64,000 bases of DNA from Sulfitobacter geojensis (GCF_000622325.1 NZ_JASE01000005.1:62001-126000), one strand, 5' to 3'; numbered from the stretch's first letter, positions 26,179 through 35,722 are shown. Translations and numbers: made by a program. The notes: generated by a model from the letters alone, not told the origin.

Positions 26179-27480
26179 ATGAGTATTTCAAGCGCACTCC
26201 AGACGGGCGTGAGTGGCCTTCAGGCTAACTCCAAGGCAGTCGGCAGCATCTCTGAAAACATCGCAAATGCCAACACGATCGGATACCGGCGCGGCTTTGT
26301 ACATATGGTTACGACGACCGCCTCCGGTGGCAACAAAGAGGGTGTTTTATCCGTCGCCGCTGTTGACGAAGTTGATATTTCCTCTGCTGGTGGCTTGATC
26401 TCAACCCAGTCAACAACCGATCTCGCCATTGGTGGCAACGGTTTTTTTGCCGTATCGATCAACCCGAACGATCCCATCGCGACGAATTATCTGCTGACGC
26501 GGGCCGGATCGTTTCTGCCGGACGAAAATGGCGATTTGCGTAATGCCGCAGGGTATTACCTTGCCGGATACCCTTTTGGATTGGACGGGACCATCGGGTC
26601 GGTCGACCGCAGTTCATTTGACCAGATGGAAACCGTAAACATCGGCAACATCGACATATCAGCGGGGGTTACAACCTCCGTCACCGCATCCGGCAACTTG
26701 CCATCACAAGACACTGGCGTTGCCACACCGGGTGCCCCTTTCCTTACTTCTTCCGAAATATTCTCCTCCTTGGGGGCAAGCCAGCGCATCGGCCAGTCCT
26801 GGTCACCGACATCTGTGGCAAATATTTGGGATCTCGAGCTTTCGGACCAAAACGGTGATCCGCTTGGCACAGTAACGGTCGAGTTTAACGATTCCGGCCC
26901 CGAAGCCGGGTCACCGCTGTCCTACAGCGCCATCACATCCACCGCGACAGCACCTGCCGATTTTGCCTTTGACGCAGCCACAGGTATCGCAACGCTGACG
27001 CTCGATAACGGAACGACGCCGCAAGTGCTGGAACTGGAACTTGGCGCGCCGGGGACGTTTGATGGCATCACCCAATTTGCCGGCGATTTCAGCCTGTCTT
27101 TCGACCGTGACGGGTCCAGCGCGGGCGAATTGGTGCGCAGCGAAATATCGGCGGACGGTGTTCTATTCGGGATTTTCGACAACGGCATGCGCCGTGCGCT
27201 TTATGAAATTCCGGTCGCTATCGTTGAGAATCCGAACGGCTTGATCGCCGCAAAAGGCAACGCTTACAATCTTTCAGGCGAAACCGGATCATTCAATGCG
27301 CTGAAAGCCAATTCATCAACCGTCGGTGCCCTGAACGCAGGCGCGCTTGAAGGATCAAACGTGGACATCGCGCAAGAGATGACCGACCTCATCAAAGCAC
27401 AACGCGCGTTTTCGACAAATGCCAAAGTGATCACAACGGTAGATGAATTGATGGACGAAACAGCGCGGCTCAAGCGCTAA
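26179..27480 (+). CDS. flgE: Flagellar hook protein FlgE
   Basis: ATG 26179 with an AAAGGCGGGA site gives 433 residues; an in-frame start at 26134 lies in the promoter. The N-terminal MSISSALQTGVSGLQANSKA and NIANANTIGYRRG, the central TTDLAIGGNGFFAVS, and the C-terminal EMTDLIKAQRAFSTNAKVIT identify the hook subunit. It is followed by flgK and flgL in the same direction, forming the hook-filament operon under paired CtrA-like boxes. Confidence 0.95.
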   Translation: MSISSALQTGVSGLQANSKAVGSISENIANANTIGYRRGFVHMVTTTASGGNKEGVLSVAAVDEVDISSAGGLISTQSTTDLAIGGNGFFAVSINPNDPIATNYLLTRAGSFLPDENGDLRNAAGYYLAGYPFGLDGTIGSVDRSSFDQMETVNIGNIDISAGVTTSVTASGNLPSQDTGVATPGAPFLTSSEIFSSLGASQRIGQSWSPTSVANIWDLELSDQNGDPLGTVTVEFNDSGPEAGSPLSYSAITSTATAPADFAFDAATGIATLTLDNGTTPQVLELELGAPGTFDGITQFAGDFSLSFDRDGSSAGELVRSEISADGVLFGIFDNGMRRALYEIPVAIVENPNGLIAAKGNAYNLSGETGSFNALKANSSTVGALNAGALEGSNVDIAQEMTDLIKAQRAFSTNAKVITTVDELMDETARLKR

Positions 27481-27502
27481 TTCTCTAATGCCGGAGTAAG
27501 AC

Positions 27503-28921
27503 ATGAGTCTAACAGGGGCACTTAATTCCGCATCATCAGGGCTGCGCACAACGCAGACCCTGTCGAGCGTTGCAGCAGACAACGTGGCCAATGCGTTAAC
27601 GCCCGGATACACGCGCCGCACGGCGTCGGTGATTTCCACGGCCAGCGGGGCAGATGGCGTTACAATTGCAGACATCCGCCGGGACGTAGATGCGTCATTG
27701 CAGCGGATGTCACAGTTGGAAACCGGTAAGATGGCCCGCTACCAAGCCCTTGATGAAGGGTTAAGCCGTTACACATCCTATCTGGGGCAGCCCGGTGACG
27801 GCACATCGCCTGCGGATAAATTCAGCGCTTTTCAGAACAGTTTTACCACATTGGTGAACATGCCGTCCTCTCACGGGGCGCAGGCCGGCGTCGCCTTTGC
27901 CGCAGAAGATCTGGCACAAGTGGTGCGGGGGGCAGCCACAAGCCTTGGTACGACGTTAAGCGAGGTCGATATGGAAATGCGCTATGAGGTCGCCGACCTC
28001 AATCAAGCGCTGTACCAATTGCAGGACCTTAATGCCAAACAGCTTTCCACCGTTCCAGGGTCGGCCAATTCCGCCGATGTAAGTGAACAGATTGACGGGT
28101 TGCTCGATCAGATTTCGGGTATCGTCGACACGCGGGTTTCCTTTTCTTCTTCGGGCACGGTCAGCGTTTATACAATCGGCGGCACGGCGTTAATCGAAGG
28201 GCAATCCGTACAGGACGTCACTTTTAACGCGGGCGATGGCACCTTGATGGCCGGTCAACAGGACATCACCCCCTTCAAGGACGGCGTGCGCGGGTTGCAG
28301 CACGGCAGCTTGGTGGGTCTGTCGGAGCTAAAGGGCACGATCATTCCGCAATTCAACTCCCAGCTTGACGAATATGCCCGTGGCTTGATCCAGACTTTTG
28401 AGGCCGCAGATGCGTCTTTGGCACCGGGCGATGCCGGGCTGTTCACGGACAATGGCATACCTTTCGATCCGGCCAATCTGCAAGGTTTGGCAAGCCGGTT
28501 ACAGGTGAACGAAAAAGTATCCATGTCAGGCGACGCCGAAGTTTGGCGCCTGCGCGACGGGATGAGCGCCACCACGCAGGGTCCCGCCGCTGAAACCACC
28601 CAAATCGCCAGCTTTATCGACGGGTTCGCGACGACGATGGGTGCTTCCGCAAATACAGGCATCCCATCGACCGTCACCTTGCAGGATTTCGCCGCCGAGA
28701 TGGTAACCAACCAAGCCACCGAACGTGTTCGCGCCGAAAACAGTTACTTTGCCGCCCGAACATCGGCTGAAATGGCCAATGGCACGCGGGCCAACGCCGA
28801 AGGCGTGAACATAGATGACGAGATGCAGCGCTTACTGTTGATCGAGCAGAGCTATGCGGCAAACTCAAGAGTGCTGACCACGGTATCGAATATGATTGAT
28901 ACCTTAATCGCAGCGGTATGA
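27503..28921 (+). CDS. flgK: Hook-filament junction protein FlgK
   Basis: The 472-residue protein starts 22 bp after flgE. It has the N-terminal LNSASSGLRTTQTLSSVAAD with VANALTPGYTRR and the C-terminal NIDDEMQRLLLIEQSYAANS axial helix. The length is normal for FlgK (HAP1), which joins hook and filament. FlgL follows by 9 bp. Confidence 0.94.
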   Translation: MSLTGALNSASSGLRTTQTLSSVAADNVANALTPGYTRRTASVISTASGADGVTIADIRRDVDASLQRMSQLETGKMARYQALDEGLSRYTSYLGQPGDGTSPADKFSAFQNSFTTLVNMPSSHGAQAGVAFAAEDLAQVVRGAATSLGTTLSEVDMEMRYEVADLNQALYQLQDLNAKQLSTVPGSANSADVSEQIDGLLDQISGIVDTRVSFSSSGTVSVYTIGGTALIEGQSVQDVTFNAGDGTLMAGQQDITPFKDGVRGLQHGSLVGLSELKGTIIPQFNSQLDEYARGLIQTFEAADASLAPGDAGLFTDNGIPFDPANLQGLASRLQVNEKVSMSGDAEVWRLRDGMSATTQGPAAETTQIASFIDGFATTMGASANTGIPSTVTLQDFAAEMVTNQATERVRAENSYFAARTSAEMANGTRANAEGVNIDDEMQRLLLIEQSYAANSRVLTTVSNMIDTLIAAV

Positions 28922-28930
28922 GGCACTAGC

Positions 28931-30013
28931 ATGACATTCGGCATCACCAATATTTCAAGCCTGCAATTCAGCATGTTCAACCGACAGAATGTGCAAAGCA
29001 CGACCTTGGCCTTGCAGCGGGCCGGACAGGAACTGGCGACCGGGCGCAAAGCGGACATTTTTGCCGATCTGGGGTCAAACGCCGTTTCCACCATTAAACT
29101 GCGCGCCCGCGAGGCTGATACGCAGACTTACATGAAATCCAACGATGTTCTGGGCAACAAGCTGGAAACCATGCTGCTGTCGGTCGATACCGCGCGCAAC
29201 AGTGTGAATTCGGTGCTGGAACGCGCTGTTACCAATGCGTCACGCCCCCACATCAACGCCGAAGCATTGCAGCGCGATGCGATTGTTGCACTCGACAAAC
29301 TTGTCGCGGTGATGAACACAAAATACAACGGCGACCACCTGTTTTCTGGGGTGAATTCCGAAGCGGCCCCGCTGGTGCAATGGTCGCAAACCAATGCCAC
29401 GACCGGACTGTCCCCTGAGGATGCGATCGCGTCAATCTTTGCGGGCGGGCCGACTGACGCCGCAAGTGCTGCAGCGCTTGCAGGACAGATCGACCTTGCT
29501 TTTGCATCAAATGATGCCGGCAATCCCAACAGAAACTTCGAAGCCACAATGTATCAGGGCACACCGGCGCTAGACGGGGGCGGGCAGCCTAATGACCAGC
29601 TTAAGGCGTGGGTAAACGTCGGCCATCAAGTGTCCTATGGGGTGCGAGCCAACGACGACGCCTTTGTCGAGGCATACAAAGGGCTTTCAATGCTGGCGGT
29701 CACAGATGTCAGCACCATGGATGAAGACGCCTATGCAACATATATGGACAGCGTCATAACGGCACTAGGCAATGCGCAGGACGGCATGATCACGATATCG
29801 TCGCAGATCGGTTTCACCCAGCAAATCATCGAGACGGCACAGACCCAGTTGACCGATGTATCCCTGATCCAGCGCACCCAAATTGGCACCTACGAAAACG
29901 TCGATCCTTATGAGGCGGCCACGCGGGTACAAAGTCTGGAAATCCAGCTTCAGGCGAGTTACGAGGTGACATCCCGCCTTTCCGGCCTGTCGATCCTGAA
30001 CTTCCTGAGATAG
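28931..30013 (+). CDS. flgL: Hook-filament junction protein FlgL
   Basis: The 360-residue protein is flagellin-like at both ends: ISSLQFSMFNRQNVQSTTLA with ELATGRKADIFADLGS near the start, and a C-terminal LEIQLQASYEVTSRLSGLSI helix. The order flgE-flgK-flgL supports FlgL (HAP3) rather than flagellin. It ends 3 bp before the convergent FtcR-like gene. Confidence 0.92.
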   Translation: MTFGITNISSLQFSMFNRQNVQSTTLALQRAGQELATGRKADIFADLGSNAVSTIKLRAREADTQTYMKSNDVLGNKLETMLLSVDTARNSVNSVLERAVTNASRPHINAEALQRDAIVALDKLVAVMNTKYNGDHLFSGVNSEAAPLVQWSQTNATTGLSPEDAIASIFAGGPTDAASAAALAGQIDLAFASNDAGNPNRNFEATMYQGTPALDGGGQPNDQLKAWVNVGHQVSYGVRANDDAFVEAYKGLSMLAVTDVSTMDEDAYATYMDSVITALGNAQDGMITISSQIGFTQQIIETAQTQLTDVSLIQRTQIGTYENVDPYEAATRVQSLEIQLQASYEVTSRLSGLSILNFLR

Positions 30014-30016
30014 CGG

Positions 30017-30721
30017 TTAACCGGCTTTCGAAATGGTCTCGGGCAACATAAGCCGGTAGCCGCGCCCTTGTACGGTTTCGATATATTGCCAACCGCTTTC
30101 GGATGCTGCGGCGATTTTCTTGCGCAGCTTGCAAATATAAACGTCGATGATCTTGTCAAAGGGCTGATCAATGCTTGACCCGTAGACCGCGTCATAGATC
30201 GCGTCCTTCGAGATCACCTTGTTCGAATTCAACGCGAGATGCTGGAAAACTGAATGCTCCCGCTTGGACAGCTTGATCCGGCTGCCGGAGATAATCGGAT
30301 CGCGCCCGTCGAAATAGGCCGTCAGTTCGCCCATAACGATGCTGTCCGCTGCATGGCCATACAGCCGCCGGATAACCGAGTTCATCCGCGACACAACTTC
30401 GGCACCCCTGATCGGGCTGACCATCACGTCGTCCGCCCCGAGATCAAGCAAGCTGGCGGTATCTTGCGAATTGCGAAAGTTCCGGAAAACGATGATCGGG
30501 CTGACGCATTTCGCCATCCTGAGCGCGCGAATATGTTCGCGCAGTTCATCGCATTCACTCAGTAAAATGGCACGGTTCTTTTGGCCTTGCTGCGTCAAAA
30601 TACCAAGACCGGAGGCAAAAAAGTCGCTTCCTACAAACTGCGGATCAATCCCCGCATTGCGCAATTCCGACGCCAAACCGACGCGACGCTCTTCTTGCTG
30701 TTCGTAAACATACGCTTTCAT
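30017..30721 (-). CDS. FtcR-like flagellar regulator with degenerate receiver
   Basis: The 234-residue protein has an OmpR layout. The C-terminal winged helix (about 130-228) is intact, with FDGRDPIISGSRIKLSKREH, KIIDVYICKLRKKIA and TVQGRGYRL. The FDGRDP segment resembles Brucella FtcR, the flagellar master regulator, and the C-terminal part resembles CtrA. The N-terminal domain lacks the phosphorylation triad: the acceptor position in RAILLSECDE is not aspartate and the lysine position reads VMVSPIRG. It probably works without phosphorylation. It is divergent from flgI; that region contains an inverted repeat and a CtrA box. Confidence 0.85.
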   Translation of the reverse strand: MKAYVYEQQEERRVGLASELRNAGIDPQFVGSDFFASGLGILTQQGQKNRAILLSECDELREHIRALRMAKCVSPIIVFRNFRNSQDTASLLDLGADDVMVSPIRGAEVVSRMNSVIRRLYGHAADSIVMGELTAYFDGRDPIISGSRIKLSKREHSVFQHLALNSNKVISKDAIYDAVYGSSIDQPFDKIIDVYICKLRKKIAAASESGWQYIETVQGRGYRLMLPETISKAG

Positions 30722-30745
30722 ATGTTTGCCAACCCCTGTGCTTTC

Positions 30746-30769
30746 TATCCTTGCTGAATATCAAGTATA
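30746..30769. promoter_or_regulatory. Inverted repeat TATCCTTG-N8-CAAGTATA before the ftcR-like gene
   Basis: TATCCTTG and CAAGTATA are separated by exactly 8 bp, as in the perfect copy at 35330, with one mismatch. The element lies 25 bp upstream of the FtcR-like start and 108 bp before flgI. It could serve autoregulation. Confidence 0.55.
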
Positions 30770-30798
30770 GATTTTCTTTACAATGATTAAATAGTGGA

Positions 30799-30813
30799 TT
30801 AATTCTAGGTTAA
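30799..30813. promoter_or_regulatory. CtrA box (TTAA-N7-TTAA) before flgI
   Basis: TTAA-TTCTAGG-TTAA is an exact match, 63 bp before the flgI start and 77 bp before the divergent FtcR-like start. CtrA could drive either or both genes. Confidence 0.75.
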
Positions 30814-30876
30814 ACACTAGCAGGCAAACATAGAATTACTATCAACGCCTGTTCTTGCGGGTACGGGGTTAAGTGG

Positions 30877-32034
30877 ATGCGGGATTTTAGCAGAACATTC
30901 TGGCAGGCGGTTGTGATCGGTGCGCTTTCGTTCGCGCCCCATCTTGCCAGCGCGGAAGTACGGATCAAGGATATCGCGAACTTTGAAGGCGTGCGTGAAA
31001 ACCACCTGATCGGCTACGGTTTGGTGGTGGGGCTTTTGGGGTCAGGCGACAAGCTGAACTCAAGCCCCTTCACCCGTGAATCCATTCGCGGCATGCTTGA
31101 ACGTCTGGGTGTGGCCAACCTTGAGGGATCGGACCTCAAGACCAAGAACACGGCAGCGGTCATGGTAACCGCCAAACTACCACCATTTGCGCGGCGCGGG
31201 TCGCCAATTGATATCACGGTTTCCTCATTGGGCGATGCCACCAGCCTGCGCGGCGGTACCTTGCTGGTGACACCACTCACCGGTGCCGACGGCGCAGTTT
31301 ACGCTGTGGCGCAGGGTGCTGTCGCGACCTCGGGTTACCGGGTCGACGGCAATGCCGCCAGCGTTGTCGAAGGCGTGCCAACCATCGCAAAAATCGAAAA
31401 CGGGGCGATTGTAGAGCAGGAGATTGATTTTAACCTGTTCCAACTGGACAGCATCCGCATCGCCCTGCGCGACCCCGATTTCACCACAGCAGACCGGATG
31501 CGCGAAGCCATCGTTGCCAAGCTGGGCCCCCAATCCGCCGAAGTGCTGGATTCTGGTACCGTTGAGGTGTGGGTAAACGGCAAAAGCAATGTGGCCGACA
31601 CCATCATGGCAGTCGAGAACCTGACGCTTACACCTGATGCGGTTGCGCGGGTTGTCGTTGACGAAAAGTCCGGCACCATTGTGATGGGGGCCGATGTCCG
31701 CATTGCGCAGGTCGCGATCAGTCAGGGCGGTTTGACTGTGCGCGTGCAAGAGAACTTTCAGGTCAGCCAGCCGGGTCCGGTCAGTTTTGGTGGCAACACG
31801 GCTGTGGTCACCGGTGCCCCGATCCAGATTGGCGGATCAACCGTTGTCGTGCCAGAAACCGAAATCGACATCGAAGAAAGGGACGGCAGCTTTACCATCT
31901 TGCAGGGCGATGTCAGCCTGCAAGAACTGGTGAACGGGTTGAACGCGATTGGGGTCAGTGCGCGGCAAACCATTGCGATCCTACAAGCGATCAAGGCCGC
32001 CGGTGCCCTGCATGCAGATCTGGAGATCATCTGA
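30877..32034 (+). CDS. flgI: Flagellar P-ring protein FlgI
   Basis: The 385-residue protein has a signal peptide (cleaved near HLASAEV), then the FlgI opening VRIKDIANFEGVRENHLIGY with GLVVGLLGSGDKL. Later motifs are MVTAKLPPFARRGSPIDITV and the C-terminal GVSARQTIAILQAIKAAGAL. It forms the P ring in the peptidoglycan layer. Its stop overlaps the ATG of the flgJ-like gene (TGATG). Confidence 0.97.
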   Translation: MRDFSRTFWQAVVIGALSFAPHLASAEVRIKDIANFEGVRENHLIGYGLVVGLLGSGDKLNSSPFTRESIRGMLERLGVANLEGSDLKTKNTAAVMVTAKLPPFARRGSPIDITVSSLGDATSLRGGTLLVTPLTGADGAVYAVAQGAVATSGYRVDGNAASVVEGVPTIAKIENGAIVEQEIDFNLFQLDSIRIALRDPDFTTADRMREAIVAKLGPQSAEVLDSGTVEVWVNGKSNVADTIMAVENLTLTPDAVARVVVDEKSGTIVMGADVRIAQVAISQGGLTVRVQENFQVSQPGPVSFGGNTAVVTGAPIQIGGSTVVVPETEIDIEERDGSFTILQGDVSLQELVNGLNAIGVSARQTIAILQAIKAAGALHADLEII

Positions 32035-32363
32035 TGAGCGATCTCACATCCCTCTTGGCACAAGGGCCACAGCCCGCATTGACCAAAGCCGCGATTGAGC
32101 AGGCACGCTCCACCGAAACCGCCAAGAATTTCGAAGCCGTGTTCCTCACGCAGTTTGTAGATGAAATGATGAAGACCGCAGGCGAGACCGCGTTTGGCGG
32201 CAAGGATCAAGCCGAAATGTGGCGGTCTTTCATGTCCGAAGCGGTTGCCAAACATCTGGTTGAACAGGGCGGTCTGGGACTGGCCGGCAGTGTCGAGCAA
32301 ATGATGGATGCCTACACCAGCGCAGCGAAACCACAAACACCTGTCGAGAGGTCCGGCACATGA
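32034..32363 (+). CDS. flgJ: Short FlgJ-type rod-binding protein
   Basis: The 109-residue protein corresponds only to the N-terminal rod-binding half of FlgJ: TAKNFEAVFLTQFVDEMMKT, FGGKDQAEMWRSFMSEAVAK and GGLGLAGSVEQMM. The muramidase half is absent, as in other alphaproteobacteria; a separate lytic transglycosylase is encoded at 36767. It overlaps both flgI and the following gene, so the three form a coupled operon. Confidence 0.9.
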   Translation: MSDLTSLLAQGPQPALTKAAIEQARSTETAKNFEAVFLTQFVDEMMKTAGETAFGGKDQAEMWRSFMSEAVAKHLVEQGGLGLAGSVEQMMDAYTSAAKPQTPVERSGT

Positions 32364-32851
32364 CCCCCAGAAAGAAATTCCGTTTTGGCGAGAGACCGGC
32401 AATCGACGGCCAATCAGAGACGCCGATGACGCTGACCGCAGAAGACGAGGCAAATCTTGACGCATATGTTGGCAAGATTCAGGAAACGGTTGCGATCCTG
32501 CGCAAGGAAATTACCGCGATCAACAATGGTGAATTGGAAGTCATCAGCAACGTCTTTGAGGAAAAGTCAAAAGTGCTGAAATGGCTTGAGCTTCGGACCC
32601 CTTTGGTTGAACCGTTCCTTCACCACGAATTTGCCCGAAAACTTAAAATCAAAGAGCACCTTGGCGATCTCAAGAAATATATCGAGGAAGATGGCGCAAT
32701 GTTGTCACGCATGGCGGTCGCCGCCCGAACGATCCTGCGTGAAGTCGATAAGGTAAGCAATCGCAACAGCTTGGGCGGGCTGTACGGCAAGTCGGGCCGA
32801 AAGATGGGGGCGAACGCCAGCGGAAAACAAGAGATAAATCGGGAGTTTTGA
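32360..32851 (+). CDS. FlgN-like export chaperone
   Basis: The 163-residue protein overlaps flgJ by 4 bp. Residues 25-75 are a coiled coil of the FlgN pattern (ANLDAYVGKIQETVAILRKE, then EVISNVFEEKSKVLKWLELR), and the tail is basic and glycine-rich. FlgN-type chaperones guard FlgK and FlgL before export. The position after flgI-flgJ and before flagellin is common for this protein. The call rests on helix pattern and location. Confidence 0.65.
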   Translation: MTPRKKFRFGERPAIDGQSETPMTLTAEDEANLDAYVGKIQETVAILRKEITAINNGELEVISNVFEEKSKVLKWLELRTPLVEPFLHHEFARKLKIKEHLGDLKKYIEEDGAMLSRMAVAARTILREVDKVSNRNSLGGLYGKSGRKMGANASGKQEINREF

Positions 32852-32879
32852 AGGGCCACGCGTCAAAAAGCGCCATTCT

Positions 32880-32894
32880 TTAACCCTCCGTTAA
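32880..32894. promoter_or_regulatory. CtrA box (TTAA-N7-TTAA) before flagellin
   Basis: TTAA-CCCTCCG-TTAA is an exact CtrA match, 87 bp before the flagellin ATG. It suggests that the filament gene is directly under CtrA. No FliA-type promoter was seen nearby. Confidence 0.78.
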
Positions 32895-32980
32895 CCTCAG
32901 CTCCTAAATGTTCCTTGCTGGCCTAAAGCCCGCCTCAGTCAGAAGACTGAAAAAGACTAGAGAACCAAGGAGAACATTAA

Positions 32981-33802
32981 ATGTCGTCCATTCTCACCAA
33001 TAACTCCGCCATGATCGCACTCGCGTCCCTTACAGACGTGAACCGCAATCTGAACGAAACCCAAACCCGTATCTCTACCGGCCTGTCGATCCGTTCCGGT
33101 AAAGAAAACGCCGCTTATTTCTCGGTTTCCGAGACAATGAAGGGCGATAGCGCAATGTTCAAAGCGCTGAATGACGGCATGACTGCAACGAAAAACTCCG
33201 TTGCGACTGCCCGCCTTGGCGCCGAAACAGTCAAGGAACTGTCCCAGCAAATCGTCGAACGCGTTGCATTCGCACAAAGTGGCGGTATTGATCCGGCTGA
33301 CGTTCAGCTGGAAATTGACGCAATGGTTCTGAACATGCAGTCCGCCATCGACCAGTCTACTTTTAACGGTGACGATCTGGTTACAGGCGTTGCAGCGGTT
33401 ACTGTTGTAACGGGTGTTTCACGTGCCTCCGGCTCGTTCGCCACAACATCGATCGACTTTAACTCGGTCGACTTGCAGGCGATCCAGACTGCAATGGACG
33501 GCATCGACCTGGCGACCTCTACCGACCTTGAGGCCGATCTGGCAACTGTCGAAACCCAGCTCGCGGCATCAATCGACGCTGCAACATCTTTGGGCATCAC
33601 AGAGAACACGCTTGAAGGCCAGATGGTATTCCTTGAAAGCCTGACCGATACATTCGATTCCGGTGTGGGTTCGATGGTTGACGCGAACATGGAAGAAGAA
33701 GCAGCGCGTCTGCAGGCCTATCAGGTTCAGCAGCAGCTCGCGACACAATCGCTTTCGATTGCGAACCAATCGCCACAGAACATCCTGAGCCTGTTCCGTT
33801 AA
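32981..33802 (+). CDS. fliC: Flagellin
   Basis: The 273-residue protein has a flagellin D0/D1 N-terminus (ILTNNSAMIALASLTDVNRN, then RISTGLSIRSGKENAAYFSV) and a C-terminus ending ATQSLSIANQSPQNILSLFR. The short middle lacks D2/D3 domains, typical of small alphaproteobacterial flagellins. It has a strong AAGGAGA site and its own CtrA box, and a bidirectional terminator follows. It is the only flagellin in the window. FlaF and FlbT, encoded at about 50 kb, are expected to control its synthesis. Confidence 0.96.
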   Translation: MSSILTNNSAMIALASLTDVNRNLNETQTRISTGLSIRSGKENAAYFSVSETMKGDSAMFKALNDGMTATKNSVATARLGAETVKELSQQIVERVAFAQSGGIDPADVQLEIDAMVLNMQSAIDQSTFNGDDLVTGVAAVTVVTGVSRASGSFATTSIDFNSVDLQAIQTAMDGIDLATSTDLEADLATVETQLAASIDAATSLGITENTLEGQMVFLESLTDTFDSGVGSMVDANMEEEAARLQAYQVQQQLATQSLSIANQSPQNILSLFR

Positions 33803-33871
33803 TTCGGGCTGACTTGAGTTAAAGCAAAAGCCTCGCCCGAGATCAGGGCGCGGCACCTATCCTAGCCTATG

Positions 33872-33910
33872 AAACACCGGTCTTCCATTATGGCAGGCCG
33901 GTGTTTTATT
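33872..33910. terminator. Intrinsic terminator after flagellin
   Basis: AAACACCGG and CCGGTGTTT form a perfect 9-bp stem followed by TTTTATT on the plus strand. The convergent fliI ends inside the right arm, so the hairpin can serve both genes. Confidence 0.85.
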
Positions 33911-35303
33911 GCGCATGCGCCGGGACAGCGCCGGCTTGCGCGTCTTGCTGTTCAAAAAACGCAGCAAGCGGGTCGTCGATGCCCGCTTCCAGGATCATCC
34001 GGTAAATCTCGGCAAAGCTTTGTCCGGCAGCGCTACACTCACTGCGCTGTTGTGACAAAAACGGGCTGACCTTTTGAAACAGCAGAACCGCCTGATCGGT
34101 ATCCACGTCCGAGCCAGGCTTGTAGGCCCCCAATCGAATAAGGTCTTCCATGTCGGCATAACGCCCCAATGCCTTACGGGCCGTTCTTGTGATCTCGAAC
34201 TCTTCTGGTGAATGACACCCCGGCAACATCCGCGACAGTGATTTCTGCAAATCAATCGCCGGAAAACGCCCCTGTTCCGCGATCCGCCGATCCAGCACCA
34301 GATGGCCATCCACAATACCGCGCACGGCGTCCGCAATGGGTTCGTTCATGTCATCACCATCCACCAGAACTGTGTAAAGCGCGGTGATATCCCCCTCCCC
34401 TTCGCGTCCGGGGCCCGTACGTTCCAACAGATGTGGTAACTCGCTGAACACTGACGGGGGGTAGCCGCGCAGCGTTGGCGGCTCGCCACGGGCAAGGCCG
34501 ATTTCACGTTGCGCCATGGCAAATCGGGTCACACTGTCGAGCAGCAGCAACACTTGCTTGCCTTGCGATTTAAAGTACTCGGCGATGGCAGTTGTCGTCA
34601 GGGCCGCCTGCTTGCGCAGCAACGGTGCCTCGTCGCCGGTGGACACAACGACAACTGCACGGGCCATGCCTTCGGGGCCCAGATCCTCGCGGATGAACTG
34701 TTGAACTTCGCGGCCACGTTCCCCGATCAGACCGATCACGATGACATCCGCATCCGTGTTGCGCGCCAACATCGCCATCAGCGTCGACTTTCCCACACCC
34801 GAACCGGCAAAAACTCCCATCCGCTGGCCACGGCACAGCGGTGTGAACACATCCACACATTTGATCTGCGTCTCAAGCTTTTCGCCAACCTGTTTGCGCT
34901 CGAACGCTTTGGGCGGCTGCGCTGCGCCGGTGGTTTTCTTGCGCGGCCGCGGCGCGCGGTCATAATCGGACAAGGGCCGCCCCAAGGCATCCACAACCGT
35001 GCCGATCCAGCTTTCATCGGGATAAACCATGTCGTCCAGCTCGATCAATTCGACCGGGTCACCAACGGCAACGCCATCCCACGCCCCGAAAGGCAGCACG
35101 CACAAATCACCCTCCTGCGCGCCGACAACCTGTCCGTCGACGATACCCTTCCGACCAAACACACGACAGCGACTGCCAATGCCGGCAACTGCCTCAAGCC
35201 CGCCAACCGTCAAGGTCAGGCCGACAATGGCTTTGGTGCTGCCAATGGTCCGCGCGCTAGAAGATGAATAGATAGCATCTTGCATTTTGGCGAAGGTTTT
35301 CAT
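33906..35303 (-). CDS. fliI: Flagellar export ATPase FliI
   Basis: ATG 35303 gives 465 residues; a longer frame would cross the promoter and inverted repeat. It has a Walker A loop at residues 166-174 (AGSGVGKST), RGREVQQFIREDLGPEGMAR, Walker B in VLLLLDSVTRFAMAQREIG and the conserved GEPPTLRGYPPSVFSELPHL. FliI is a hexameric ATPase that energises the export gate with FliH and FliJ. It is divergent from flgB and convergent with flagellin. Confidence 0.96.
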   Translation of the reverse strand: MKTFAKMQDAIYSSSSARTIGSTKAIVGLTLTVGGLEAVAGIGSRCRVFGRKGIVDGQVVGAQEGDLCVLPFGAWDGVAVGDPVELIELDDMVYPDESWIGTVVDALGRPLSDYDRAPRPRKKTTGAAQPPKAFERKQVGEKLETQIKCVDVFTPLCRGQRMGVFAGSGVGKSTLMAMLARNTDADVIVIGLIGERGREVQQFIREDLGPEGMARAVVVVSTGDEAPLLRKQAALTTTAIAEYFKSQGKQVLLLLDSVTRFAMAQREIGLARGEPPTLRGYPPSVFSELPHLLERTGPGREGEGDITALYTVLVDGDDMNEPIADAVRGIVDGHLVLDRRIAEQGRFPAIDLQKSLSRMLPGCHSPEEFEITRTARKALGRYADMEDLIRLGAYKPGSDVDTDQAVLLFQKVSPFLSQQRSECSAAGQSFAEIYRMILEAGIDDPLAAFFEQQDAQAGAVPAHAQ

Positions 35304-35308
35304 GGGAT

Positions 35309-35323
35309 TTAAAACTTTCCTAA
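35309..35323. promoter_or_regulatory. Near-consensus CtrA box between fliI and flgB
   Basis: TTAA-AACTTTC-CTAA has a single mismatch to the CtrA box. It lies immediately upstream of fliI and 46 bp before flgB. Confidence 0.45.
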
Positions 35324-35329
35324 TCTTTC

Positions 35330-35353
35330 TATCCTTGTTATAGATCAAGGATA
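35330..35353. promoter_or_regulatory. Perfect inverted repeat TATCCTTG-N8-CAAGGATA between fliI and flgB
   Basis: Eight-base arms are perfectly complementary across an 8-bp spacer (TTATAGAT). It is 15 bp before the flgB ATG and 26 bp before fliI. The same spacing recurs at 30746 and, with swapped arms, at 47930. It is a candidate operator for a flagellar regulator. Confidence 0.6.
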
Positions 35354-35368
35354 AATAGCGAGTCCACA

Positions 35369-35722
35369 ATGAATACCGAACCGACATCTCTCTTTGATCT
35401 GGCACCCCAGCGCCTGCAATGGCTGGCGAACCGTCAAAAGGTGGTTTCAGAGAATATCGCCAACGCAGACGTCAGCGGCGCACGCGCGCAGGATGTCGAA
35501 AGTTTCGCCAGCTACCTCAACGGCATTCGCGCGGGCGAGGTTCTGCCCGACGCCCAAGTCAAAGACGCCGATGTCAGCTGGGGTGAGGATATGTCGGGCA
35601 ACAACATCATCCTCGAAGAACAGATGATCGAAGCAAACTCGACCGCCTCGCAGTTCAAAATTGCAGCGAACCTGTACCGCAAAGCACATGAGATGCTCTA
35701 TACGGTCGCCGGTCGCCGGTAA
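35369..35722 (+). CDS. flgB: Proximal rod protein FlgB
   Basis: The 117-residue protein has LFDLAPQRLQWLANRQKVVS, NIANADVSGARAQDVESF and a C-terminal EANSTASQFKIAANLYRKAH. These are FlgB features. It opens a run of co-directional genes through flhB (flgB-flgC-fliE-fliQ-slt-flhA-fliR-flhB). Confidence 0.94.
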   Translation: MNTEPTSLFDLAPQRLQWLANRQKVVSENIANADVSGARAQDVESFASYLNGIRAGEVLPDAQVKDADVSWGEDMSGNNIILEEQMIEANSTASQFKIAANLYRKAHEMLYTVAGRR